DNA of 22,283 nucleotides from Azolla pinnata (taxonomy: Eukaryota > Streptophyta > Polypodiopsida > Salviniales > Salviniaceae). The stretch is taken from positions 1 to 22,283 of the forward strand of contig JBBBWG010004435.1 of assembly GCA_037176905.1 (NCBI GenBank), in the 5' to 3' direction. Made by a program: the position numbers and the translations under genes. Positions 12,206-22,283 of this stretch are shown piece by piece. The notes below the pieces were generated by a model. That model worked only from the letters and a program-made list of their open reading frames with translations, made no database searches and was not told the DNA's origin. The stretch's first letter is position 1; each line of letters opens with the position of its first letter.

Positions 12206-12854
12206 TTAAAAGTCCCAACGTTCGAGTTGAATTTCAGCTTCAGATAAGTCTTTCTGTGCTTTCTTGCGCCTGTAAAATATGGGGCAATCTCGGCTGCAAA
12301 TCAAGGGATCGATTTCATATCAGCCCTCCTACAAAATATTTTTCCGTAATGATCTACGAGAACTTTACCTTGTGCACAAAACATCTTGGTGTAATGAGCC
12401 TTGGCACCGCTGACACTGAGTCCATAACCTGTTGAAAAGCTGTTCTAATTCTCTCACTGCACAAAACAAAGGAGCACAACACGTTACTCTAAATGTACAG
12501 AAACCAAATTAAACTTTGCACTCGTAACATATGCTGCATCTACCATTTGTTACAGTCTTCTGATAGAGTTCTGCCTCCCTGCCTTTACAGTGTTTGCATA
12601 GTGTCTGACCCTCACCACTGTACCAATACATATCAACTGTCAACCTACAAGGGTAGGAGATTAGAGCTGTGTTGTTAATGAATGTTTAGCAACCTGATCG
12701 GTGTTTTGCATCCAATACAGCTTAGCTGTTTCTTTGCGAATTTCATGATGCCACTGTTTGATGGAGTCGATATAGAAACTGCCCGCGTGTGACTTCCTTG
12801 AAGCAACTCCTTGCTCGCATTTTTCAGAATTGGATCAAATATACGGAGTAAAGG
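12206..12854 (-). other. POLD1: POLD1 C-terminal CysA and CysB metal-binding modules
   Basis: CysA uses C1007, C1010, C1022, C1025 (CIGC...CKHC). CysB uses C1054, C1057, C1067, C1072 (CQRC...CTSRDC). In family members CysA binds zinc and supports PCNA interaction, while CysB holds a 4Fe-4S cluster and binds the B subunit. All eight cysteines are present across four exons. Confidence 0.93.
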
Positions 12855-15800
12855 CTGAAAGTCAAAAGGTTGAAAACTGTTTATCAGGTGATTCAAAATT
12901 AATATTCAGAAAGCAAAGAAAGCGGAAACAGCATTTCACAGACTCGAAAAAATATCACACTATTACAATGTCTACAACTCACAACGTGTCAAAATTTCTG
13001 GAGAACATGTCCAGTAGATGGATAATCTACATGAAACAGAGGATTAGAAGGTTTCATGTTTTAACTCAAGTTTTGATACTTGTGTAATGGGAAAAATAGA
13101 GTAAACATAATCTCCTATTCAATTTCCAAATGTAGAAACGAGAAAACGATGTCAATGTCTAAGAGAAAAGAACCTTCAGTTTAGAATTATACTCCCCAAT
13201 TTTTGAAAGCCTGGTGACAATTAGTTTGTCACGACTCGTGACTCCATTAAAAAAATGCTTTAGGTTTAGGTACGTAATTTGATTCAGTTCTAAAAGTTCC
13301 CAAGGATAAAATTCTCCTAATTATGCACAAAGTTCACTTGCATATCATACTGTAGCTATACGTATAGAAAGAAGTTTTGAAAACTGAGGTTGCATTACAT
13401 GTATTTTTCTAATGTAAACCATCAATGGAAGCATACAATATCAACACATGTAATACCATAACAAGAGAGGTAAGCACACCTTACTCAACTGGTTCTCCAA
13501 ATAATATTGTGCATCAATTGGCATGTTATTCTCAAGAACATATATTGGATCTTCAGATTTCTCATATGCCTGTAGAACACAATGTTTAGATAAGACATGA
13601 AAGCAACAGGAAAGTGAGAAGATGGAAAAACACAACGTACCTTGGCACCTTTGGCAGCTTTAATTATAACATATGGTACACGATCACCTACTGACGGAGC
13701 AGTTGCTGCATCTCTCTAAAGATAAAATGTGAACAGCAGCAGACCACCATGGATAAGAATCTTCTCACAGGATTGAAATTTCAATTCTCCAATTTGGTAA
13801 AACATTTCACCTTGCGCATTCGTTCTGCAAGTTCTACATGTGCAGCCTTTACTGCATAATCATCTCCAGTTTTTGTAAGACCCTGCTTATATAAAGGTAA
13901 CATGAGAACATGCTTTTGGCTTTGAAAATTGAATGATTTTTGAAAAGTGGACATTCGAGAAGGGAACATGTTTCATATGAATATGAACCTTTGTAATGAC
14001 AAGAAGAGAAAGGTCCATTCGATTCATTAACAAGTCTGCTATTGTACTCTTTACATATTGAATTGCACCCTGAACATTTCGTTCAATGAGTATCTTGTGC
14101 AAACATTCTGTGACCACATTTTTTACGAGCAAGCAATTATCTCTTCGCACTGTCTCAATTCCTGCAAGATATGACATGTTTAGAATTGTTCTACAACTCG
14201 CTTCAAGAATTTTATGAAGTCTATTGCAAAAAGCGCTATAGGATTTGAATTCAAGCTATGCCCACAAATAATATGCATACATGAGTGACCAGTATGAACA
14301 ATGCAGAGAAATAAGCAAACTTCTGTAATTTTCTCTATTTCTTGTTCCACCAATTCACTAAAACTTTTCCATTTGGTGGTTTATGCAAGAGAGGAGAGAT
14401 TGTGAAGAATGATAAAATATTATGCCACTATGCTGGAATATAGGAAAAAGTTTAGTAGCATAAAGCAAACTTCTACTCCTGAAGGTCGCTAGTGCAATGT
14501 AAAAGTTGGAGATGTAACAAGGACCCAAACTATTATTGCAATGAACTTCTAAATAGAGAAACACATTTAGTGTTTAGTGGATGTTGCCAGGAATGTTTTG
14601 TAAACGCTTGCTTAAAACTCAATGCAGTCTTAGTATTTACTATTGAGAGTGGCCTTTTAACTGGATTAGACTCCAGTTTCTGTTCAGCTGGATTATCACT
14701 TATATGTGTTTGTGTTGATATGCACTTAGCGCATCTTTTAAATAGTTAATGTAAAGTTGTGTTAAATTAGTGCACAATTTCAGGATGCAACACGTCGATA
14801 CAAAAAATTTTACAGTTACCTATCTTTTGAACAAGAATGCGTCACATACCTTTAGTGTCCATTTTGTCATACGCCTCTGGTTTCGTCCAAAGGAGTCCAG
14901 CATATCTTTTCTTGCTGATAAGCAAATAGGGAAAGTAAACTTTCTCAAACTCCAGCTTTATCGGCTGAAAATGTCCATTGTACAGGAAATGTTCAGTCAA
15001 AGTGCTAATACAAAATCTCTCATTTCTCTAAGTAGGACATGGTGCACAGCTTCACATATTGTCGTTATTGGGCTTCTATATTATTTTTGTGAGGAGACCA
15101 GCATTGTACATGGCTTTTCAAATATTGTTATTGAGAAAAAAATACATTAAGAGAATCATGTGCTGTTTTTGAGAAGAGACTAGCAATTTTGTCGGTTAAA
15201 CAAGCAGTACCTTTGTGAATGTTCCACTTATGAGATCTGCGGCCTCCTTCCCTAACTTCATGGCCTGGTCCACATCAGTCACACCAAACCGTACCATCAC
15301 AGAATCAGTATCCCCGTATACCACCTACATTGGCAGCAGAACCTTTCTCAAACACTTGATTAAACATGTGCAGGTTGAACGCCCTTTACATAATCCAAAC
15401 GCTTACCTCAGCATCATATTGGTATCCATTCTTCAAATTGAAGCGATCTTCAACTAACTTCTTTGTGTGTTCAATCATTTGCCTACCTGGCACATAAAGC
15501 ACATCAAATATATATTCTAATAAATATTACAGAAATTTAACAGGACTTACCATAGCTTGTGACACTACTAGATATTTCAAGGCAGGGAAGTTGTCCAATT
15601 GTTGCACCAGTAAATCCATATACGGAATTTGCACTGACCTACAATGAAGCCGACTAAGAGTTAATTTTAAAAGCATAGTCAAAGAAGTATCTTGCTGAGA
15701 CGACATCAGCAGTCTCCTGCAGAAATAACAGTTGCAAGCTACTAGAAATTACCAAGCAGAATTGATGACAATGGAAACATTTCAACATATCTTAGCATGG

Positions 15801-18800
15801 AACAAAAGATCGAATATGTTACTGCCACACAAGTTCTATAATCTTTACAGTTCAAAAATCAGCAAGATCATCTCAGATAATATTATTAGCTTTTGTCCAT
15901 CTTAGCTCCCTGTAAATTGAACAATGCATTATCTCAGAACTAGTGCACTGGTTGTCCCTTTCTCAAGGAAATACCTTTAGGGCTAACTGACGACCATCAA
16001 GCACAGCCTTTTCGAAAGGATCCGTGGCTTCCTGGATAGAAGGAAAATCCCATGATTACATCGCAGTCCAAAAACACTTTGAATAAGATTAGTAAAATCA
16101 TCAGACCTTTAAGTCTGCTTTAGCCCTTTTACGAGCAGCTAGTAGCTCTTCAAGAATCTCCGGCAGTATTCCCTGTCAGTGGTTTACATCAAAATAAAAG
16201 TCATAATGATAATAGAATTTCCATCTACAAAGCACACCTTCTCAAGAGCAGGCTTCACAAACATCTCGCCAGATGGTGTCTTTGAAACATGCTCTGGTGG
16301 AAGTTTTAACTTTCCCAAATCTTCCGGCCGAATCTGGTTTCAATCTGACTGCTTAGACACTAGAAACAAAAAACAGATTTTGATGATAGTAAACAGCAGC
16401 ATTACCAATGTACAATAGCAAAGATTGTACGCCATCATTATGGAAGGATACAATGAAGCAAAATCAAGAGTTGCAACAGGTTTCTCATAAAATCCTGACT
16501 TGGCTTCTAATACCTATAATAGAAAACATAAATTTAAAACATAACATGCGTTTCTACATGTCAGAAACGGACTTTATGATACAACAAAAAGATTAATATA
16601 GAATGGCATCTTCCTTACAGTTGCACCTTCGAACGTTTCATGACCAGATGCCTGTCCTTTTACATTTGGGATAAGTAAGTTTTTCTCTTTAGATTTCCTG
16701 AGTATCTGCGATAGAACCTACATGAATCCCAAAAACAATTTAAGGATCTATCTCTTGCCTATAGCCAAAAATAACATAATCAAGATATTTAAAAGCACCT
16801 TAATACTCTGCCCACGTGCAAGAAGAAATGAAATTGGAACACCCGTTACGCGTGCCATCTCAACATAATTATATACAAACATCAGCTTGTCTAACAGTCT
16901 CTGAGGCAAATATGCATCCTGCACCACAAAAGGAAACATCGGAATTGAGTACCACATGTTGAGGTGCGCTATGGACAAAACCCTAAAGGTGAGACGCTTC
17001 ACATATAATGTTGGGTACACAAAAGCGAGATTATGGAAGCACGTCAAGTTGTCAAAGCTTTTGGTTCCATCTTTACTATCTTGACAACACTAAGTTTACC
17101 TTCAGACAATAGACAGCCAATCTTCTTCTAGTTTCTGCATTCCCATTTTGAAGATCAGAAATGATTGAGTGATGAACATCCTCTTTCTGCACCATCAAGG
17201 AAAAACCCAATAAGAAAAGAGGAAAAAAATTTCATATTTGGTTGATACATATGTAGGTACTAAGCAGACGATCACAAAAGACAAGAAAAGTACTTGTTCT
17301 CCTAGAAAGTGAGCAGAAACTGAGTTTAATGAGTAAGAGCTTAGTTTGTAATCCCGTTGCATTGCCTGCACACGTATCATCCACATAGCCAGTTTATAAT
17401 TACTCATAGAAACTAACGATGAAGCTCCATAAAATTTCCTCAAAGTACCTGCAGGAGATCAAACTGCACACGTCCTTCAATAGTTATCTCTTTGCTCTCT
17501 CTTGTTCCATATTGCCTGCAATGTTCAACCAGAAAGAGTTAGCTTGCCAAATATATCCTCAAAAAATCAATTTGTTTGAGCATAGAGAAACTTCATAACT
17601 GAAATCGATTTGCATGTCAAAATAGCATTTATTATGGAAATATTCATTCAATAAATGTTTATTATACATGTGATCAATAAATACACAAACATAATCTGAG
17701 GCATCCTCATACAGGAAATCCCTCTTCAAAGACAAACGCTTTCAGGTATAGTATGAGATTAAAAATCCTAGTTTGATAGAACACAAGCTTGTCCATTATT
17801 ACAGAATGATTGACTGATTGAAATATAATTGATATGATGACTTTGGCATAGATTGCTTATGTCACAGTATCATCAGACAGTGATTTGCACTGCAGCATTT
17901 AGCAATAATATGCACATGTATCCACATAATTTTTCAGAAGACTACAAAGACTAATTTCAGTGTTCAGAAAAGTTGGTTAAAAACTACACATGAACATGTT
18001 CAATGTGCCTTTGCTCAATGTGCCTTTGCTCAATGAGCCAGAAGAATTTCACTTCAGATTTGGCATACCTCGAGGAAAATGATGTGTCCTTGATCCGAAC
18101 CCGGCTATTTCTGATACGACCTAGAACAGGAAATTCCACAATCTTCAAAGTCTCGGCTCGCTGAAAATTTTAAGAATGGCAGTTATGACATGTTTTTGCA
18201 ATAAATGTCTATGCAAATTGTAATGTCTGATATCATGGAGATAGGAGGACAAAGAGAGAGAAAACACCTCAATTAGGTATGGCAAATCGAATTTGCAAAT
18301 GTTGTACCCAATGATAATATCTGGGTCTACTTCCCGAACAAGATCCTATAGGACTTTCAGGTGCATCGATCATTAGTATTTCAGACAAATTATCAATCTT
18401 TTAATGATAATTTAACTGCATACACCATACCCTCCATGCAAGTAACACCTCCCTCTCTGACTCAAATGACATTACATCCACACCTACAATTGGTGAGCAC
18501 GAGTTCAGGGTCATGACATTTCGAACTTTCGGCCGGTCTTCTCCTTGAACAGTGACTAGATTAGCAATCTGAGGATATCAAAACGTCAATATTAAAAAAT
18601 AAGTGGTTAATAAAAAATTACAAAAAATGTTCAACACAGGTGGTTGCTATATTCTCAATGAGAATAATATCTTATGAACATTCAGGTTAAGAGGAACCTG
18701 GATGACAGGGTCATGTTCTGGCTCAGGGAAATGACCCTTCCTGCCAGCACACTCGATGTCAAAACTCAAAATGCGGAATGGAGCCATTTTTGAATTTTGC

Positions 18801-21301
18801 CCCACAGGGCTGTGGCTTATTATATGGTTATATCTATATGCTGTTAAGGCAGCAGCTTTTCCATGCAAATAAAATCAAGCAATGGTACAATATAGAACCT
18901 GAACACTAATTACGTTTTACCCAACTACATTTTCTGGAATTCAGTTATCTTGTACAACATCTTAATGCTAGAATTCCTTATACCAATCAATCAAATCAAT
19001 CGATTGCACATCCAAATAACCATATGAAATTATTGAGAAACAAAAATTGAACGTATTTCTAGAGTCCTGCAACCTAATTAGTAAAACAAAGGGCCAGCTT
19101 GAGATGTGCATTACTTTCAAATTTATGCTCACATCTACTCCCAAAGCATGCTCTAAATTTTCCCAATCACAAAGTAATCCTACAAAAAATATGGCAACTG
19201 GGATTAGTTTATGTAGGGAGGATACAGCACATCAATTTCAAGCTGACAATGAGACAATTTTCTTTCTGTCTCATAGTACATTCCAGCCTTCAGTTCAACC
19301 CAGTTCCCACCAACAATATCGCAGTCGACCATGAACCGTAATGCAAATAGAACATTGCTTTCATAAGTAACAAAACACTTTTGGCCAAATCCGTCTATTG
19401 TTAAGCCCCTTTCTAAGATACCTGTTTAAAAGAAAAAACAAGGATTAAAACCTTCTCATTCTATGCTGGTTATCATTACAATGACAAGTGTAGCTGAATT
19501 TGGACAATTTATTTTTCAGTGCATTGATGTCCACGCACAAACATACCTTTAAATGTGTATGTATGTTTATACATGTGCCTGTATTGATCAAATAAATTAA
19601 TATTTATACACATCTAATCTCCTCCTTTTTATCGAGCTTTTTGAATGGATCAATGAAAAAATATATCTTGAAGTTAAGACACATAGTCATGACATCGTAA
19701 CCACATGAAGCCAGTAATAAGAAAAACGTGATTTGAACGCATCAAGTCACTGACCTCTGCATGTGGCTACCATTGTTGGAAGAGCTACAGTTATTTTGAA
19801 GAAAGGGCGTGATTTTTGGAGTTGGAAATACATTAGGCTTCGCTTGTGGACAAGTTCCAGATTAGTTATAAACACTGGAGACTTGCTGCTTCTACTTGAT
19901 TCCCTCATCTTTGCCTAATGACAGTATGAAAAATCATAAAGACTGCTGAGTAGGCACACCATATTATACAAAGTGAAATCAGAGAAAAGAAAACATATAA
20001 TATACTAACCTCTAGAACTTGCCTAAATTTAGGAATATCATCTGGGCCCATGCCATCAAGACAGCTTATATAAAAATATGGTTGAAAGCCATGGATATGA
20101 CAGCAGACACTGTGACCTGGAATCCATATAAAGTTCAAAATTACACTGAGAAGGTTATGACATATATGAAAGATTATGGTGCTAGCTATAACAGAAAGCT
20201 TACCTTCTGCAGTAACACCAAACATTCTTAATATTGCCACTGGACCAGACCTTTGTGGAGTTAGTTTCTTATTACTTTCTCCAATAATGTAATCAATGTC
20301 AAGCTGTTGAAAAACTGAAAGTAAGACAATAGCAGAGTAAGAGCTTTTCAGGTAAGTAAATTTCATCGAGACTCGGATTACGATACTTTTGAGTTGATAC
20401 ATCCAAAATGAAGTTACAACAATCCTTTTAACTAGGCCATACTGATGCAAAGGGAGAAATTTCTCGCCTATGACCATTACAGGATAATTCACAACAAACA
20501 TGCATTGCAAGTGTTGTATTTATCCAAGATGATACTCTGGTTATCAGATATTTATGGTATTTATCCAAATAAAAGCTCTGATTATCATAATGTGTGACTA
20601 TTAAATTTCCGATAGCAACTGAAAGATGAAATTTTAATTAAGACGAAAGATACATACACATGGAGTCTTCTGCTGAAAGTGTCACAGTTATCTGAAGCAT
20701 CTAAAAGAGATTTCTGAACAAAACAATTGGGAGGCAGACATTTTTATTTTGAAAAGAGACAAAATCCACGCTGACACGGTAAAAATTCTATAATACTCGG
20801 AGCACCTGAAAGTGAGAAATGTTGATAGAAAAAAGGCTACTTATTCTGAATCAAATTGAGCCTTGAATGCTGGTAGGCTTTTGTGGTAAGTTAGAAAATG
20901 GACATCGCGAAGTATACATGCTCCGTCTGAACATCCACTAAATGTAAAAACATGGTTCATTTCTGTAGAAATGAAAGAAATATTGAAGTTTGACTAATCA
21001 TCGGCGAAGGCTTACCAATATTGTGTTTGTACGCATCTTCCTGCAGAGCAGGGCGCCTCCATTTAGAGAGACGAGATGAAAGGCCTTCAATTCCGGATTC
21101 CCTGAGCTCTTCCTCTCGAAGCAGAAGCTCTTCCATGAAGACATCAACATCTCCTTCTTCTTCCTCCTCCTCTTCTCCCCCTCCAGGAACAACATTTGAA
21201 GGCTTTGATGGCACGGGGGTAGGCTGAAGATTACCATGCACACGTTTCGAAGGAGGGACAGAGCTGGAAAGAGGTACACTACTTTTCCGCTTAGGCTCCA
21301 T
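12206..21301 (-). CDS. POLD1: DNA polymerase delta catalytic subunit
   Basis: Replicative family-B polymerase with 3'-5' proofreading; main lagging-strand polymerase, in the nucleus. Thirty exons, from the 5' end: 21301-21016, 20314-20204, 20116-20010, 19914-19755, 19421-19226, 18833-18698, 18568-18431, 18345-18268, 18160-18069, 17515-17449, 17365-17294, 17186-17100, 16918-16799, 16717-16619, 16513-16406, 16333-16238, 16172-16107, 16031-15975, 15638-15551, 15486-15407, 15324-15211, 14964-14850, 14161-13989, 13882-13811, 13715-13641, 13569-13480, 12854-12694, 12617-12544, 12456-12369, 12293-12206. All junctions are GT-AG and in frame. The product is 1097 residues, as expected for plants. The start ATG is followed by a basic PKRK, a likely nuclear signal, then an acidic stretch before the conserved [12 protein letters not shown]. 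The protein ends ERWDF. No break or missing catalytic residue was found. The gene runs tail-to-tail with the TFIIIC-like exons. Confidence 0.98.
14850..16717 (-). other. POLD1: POLD1 polymerase palm/fingers core
   Basis: Motif [11 protein letters not shown] has D600, motif B is [16 protein letters not shown] around 689-704, and motif [10 protein letters not shown] has D753 and D755. The two catalytic metals of nucleotide addition bind D600 and D755. A small variation: motif B has VSANS where most plant copies have ISANS, a conservative change. Confidence 0.95.
17100..18833 (-). other. POLD1: POLD1 3'-5' exonuclease (proofreading) domain
   Basis: Exo I is LSFDIECAG with D312 and E314. Exo II is [15 protein letters not shown] with D398. 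Exo III is YCLKDAYLP with D511, split by the intron at 16919-17099. These acidic residues coordinate the two catalytic metals in family-B polymerases. All are present, so proofreading should be active. Confidence 0.95.
18834..19225 (-). other. POLD1: U12-type (minor spliceosome) intron in POLD1
   Basis: The donor read on the - strand is GTATCCTCC at 19225 downward, matching the U12 donor consensus RTATCCTT in its first seven bases. The branch-site-like TGCCTTAAC lies at 18851-18843, against consensus TTCCTTAAC. Its branch adenosine (18844) is 10 nt before the end of the acceptor ATATAG, the short spacing typical of U12 introns. The splice is supported by reading frame: ...EIDV-L-YNHIISH, matching the conserved POLD1 order. 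Confidence 0.85.
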
Positions 21302-21640
21302 AGCTCCTTAGATTCTCTCACCGGTTCAGTCGTTCCACGTTATCCTTCTCACGTCTTTGTCGCACGGTTGCGTCTTCCACCTCGTTCAGATTCCGCTTCT
21401 ACTCCATTTCTTCATCCTCTCCTTCTCCTCGTCCTATTCTTTCTTAGAATACTGCCTTCAGCTTGCGACAAATTCTCCTTCTCCTCCTCCTCCTCCTCCT
21501 CCTCCTCTTCCTCCTCTCCTTCTTCTGCTGCTTCTTCTTCTAGCAACTGATCCTGCTGCTACCTCCTCCTCCTCCTCCTCCTCCTCTCCTTCTTCTGCTG
21601 CTTCTTCTTCTAGCAATTGATGGTGCTGCTATGTCTTCTG
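21302..21640. promoter_or_regulatory. POLD1 upstream region/5' leader with duplicated TCC-rich tracts
   Basis: Pyrimidine-rich on the + strand and so purine-rich in a POLD1 transcript. A (TCC)n tract plus CTCCTCTCCTTCTTCTGCTG continuing to TTCTAGCAA occurs twice with a 70-bp period, at 21511 and 21581, each preceded by a TCC run. The transcription start is not determined. Confidence 0.5.
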
Positions 21641-21899
21641 CTAGCGATGAATCCGTGAGCCTCCGTGCCTCGCTGCTGCATCGAGCGATGGATCCTTGGT
21701 CGCCCGTCGTCTGTGTTTTCCCGCCAAACCAACGTGGAGGAGGGAGGGAGAGCTGCGCGAGAGAGATGGAAGAAGGAAGGAAGAGCTGCGACAGAACGAA
21801 AAATGTCGCGTTTCTGGAAACTGCGAAGAATGCCCTCCTTTCTCCCCCATTCTTTGCAAATTCGGAAACATGCCCCCGGACTCCAAGTCTCAAATATGT
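21641..21899. other. Distal part of the POLD1 upstream region, no gene recognised
   Basis: Apart from the E2F site, it contains a purine-rich stretch (about 21736-21800, GGAGGGAGGGAG then GAAGGAAGGAAG). Open frames on both strands cross this area and run into the repeat block to the right. Their translations are low-complexity and match nothing known. Confidence 0.5.
21717..21728 (-). promoter_or_regulatory. E2F/DP binding site upstream of POLD1
   Basis: TTTCCCGCCAAA on the + strand, TTTGGCGGGAAA on the POLD1 strand, 416 bp before the POLD1 start codon. This is the textbook E2F consensus, with both the TTTGGCGG and TTTCCCGC half readings. E2F drives G1/S expression of replication genes, which fits polymerase delta. 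The site is seen directly; its use is inferred. Confidence 0.7.
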
Positions 21900-22283
21900 A
21901 CAAAAAACTTCTGGCAAATCTCCAGATCTGACTCGTAAAAACTGTCATGTACAAAAACTTCTGGCAAAATCTCTGGATTCTGACTCGTGTACATTGTCAT
22001 GCACAAAACTTCTGGATCTGAATCGTACATTTCCATGTACAAAACTTCTGGCAAATCTCTGGATTCTGGCTCACACGCTGTCATGTACAAACTTCTGGAT
22101 CAGACTCGTACATTGGCATATGTACGAAACTTCTGGCCATCTCTGGATCCAGATTCATACCCTGTTATGTACGAACTTCTAGATCTGATTCGTGCATTGC
22201 CATGTGCAAAACTTCTGGCAATCTCTGGATCCAGATTCATGCACTGTCATGTACAAACTTCTAGATCTGACTCGTGCATTGCC
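21893..22283. repeat. Composite tandem repeat, alternating ~47- and ~37-bp units, running off the window
   Basis: ACTTCT recurs at 21907, 21957, 22008, 22044, 22091, 22129, 22175, 22211 and 22257. After two spacings of 50-51 the pattern alternates 36, 47, 38, 46, 36, 46. The long unit reads ATGTACAAAACTTCTGGCAA then ATCTCTGGAT; the short one ATGTACAAACTTCTAGATCT then GACTCGTGCATTGCC. The higher-order period is thus about 83 bp, with at least three full composite copies. Confidence 0.88.

Noticed and set aside
21631-22182. 183-residue + strand open frame starting near the POLD1 promoter
   Set aside because: Its first part covers the E2F site and purine-rich promoter sequence, and the rest is the tandem repeat. 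There are no recognisable domains.

Overview
This is a plant nuclear genomic window. Genes are split by many short GT-AG introns, exons are richer in GC than the AT-rich introns, and the encoded proteins include a plastid-targeted enzyme and a cell-wall pectin methylesterase. A flowering plant is near certain. A non-grass monocot is my guess from the GC-rich pectinesterase exons, but the sequence does not prove it.

Layout, left to right. (1) 1-2917, + strand: the 3' three exons of a pectinesterase with all catalytic residues present. Each of its two introns carries a related transposon-like element with long terminal inverted repeats. (2) 2918-6000: intergenic. It has no convincing gene, but holds two blocks of degenerate tandem repeats built on GCATGC/ATGCATGC, the larger about 970 bp long. 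(3) 6191-9574, + strand: a complete 10-exon gene for plastid 3-oxoacyl-ACP reductase (FabG/KAR), the first reduction step of plastid fatty-acid elongation. The repeat block ends about 200 bp before its start codon. (4) 10427-11443, + strand: three exons matching the conserved core of TFIIIC subunit 6 (tau55/GTF3C6 type), with a 100-N assembly gap in the second intron, an abnormal first intron and no recognisable 3' part. (5) 12206-21301, - strand: a complete 30-exon gene for the catalytic subunit of DNA polymerase delta (POLD1, 1097 aa). It has an intact proofreading exonuclease, polymerase motifs and both C-terminal cysteine modules, and one intron with the hallmarks of a U12-type (minor spliceosome) intron. 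(6) 21302-22283: the POLD1 upstream region, with TCC-rich duplicated tracts, a perfect E2F-type site, and a composite tandem repeat running off the window end.

The genes do not form a pathway; they are ordinary neighbours on a plant chromosome. I reconstructed splice junctions by hand. Every junction in FabG and POLD1 keeps reading frame and has GT-AG borders. The most interesting signals are the U12-type intron, the dense RY-motif (CATGCA) array beside a fatty-acid synthesis gene, the paired elements in both pectinesterase introns, the decayed exon duplicate inside FabG, and the apparently broken TFIIIC subunit gene.
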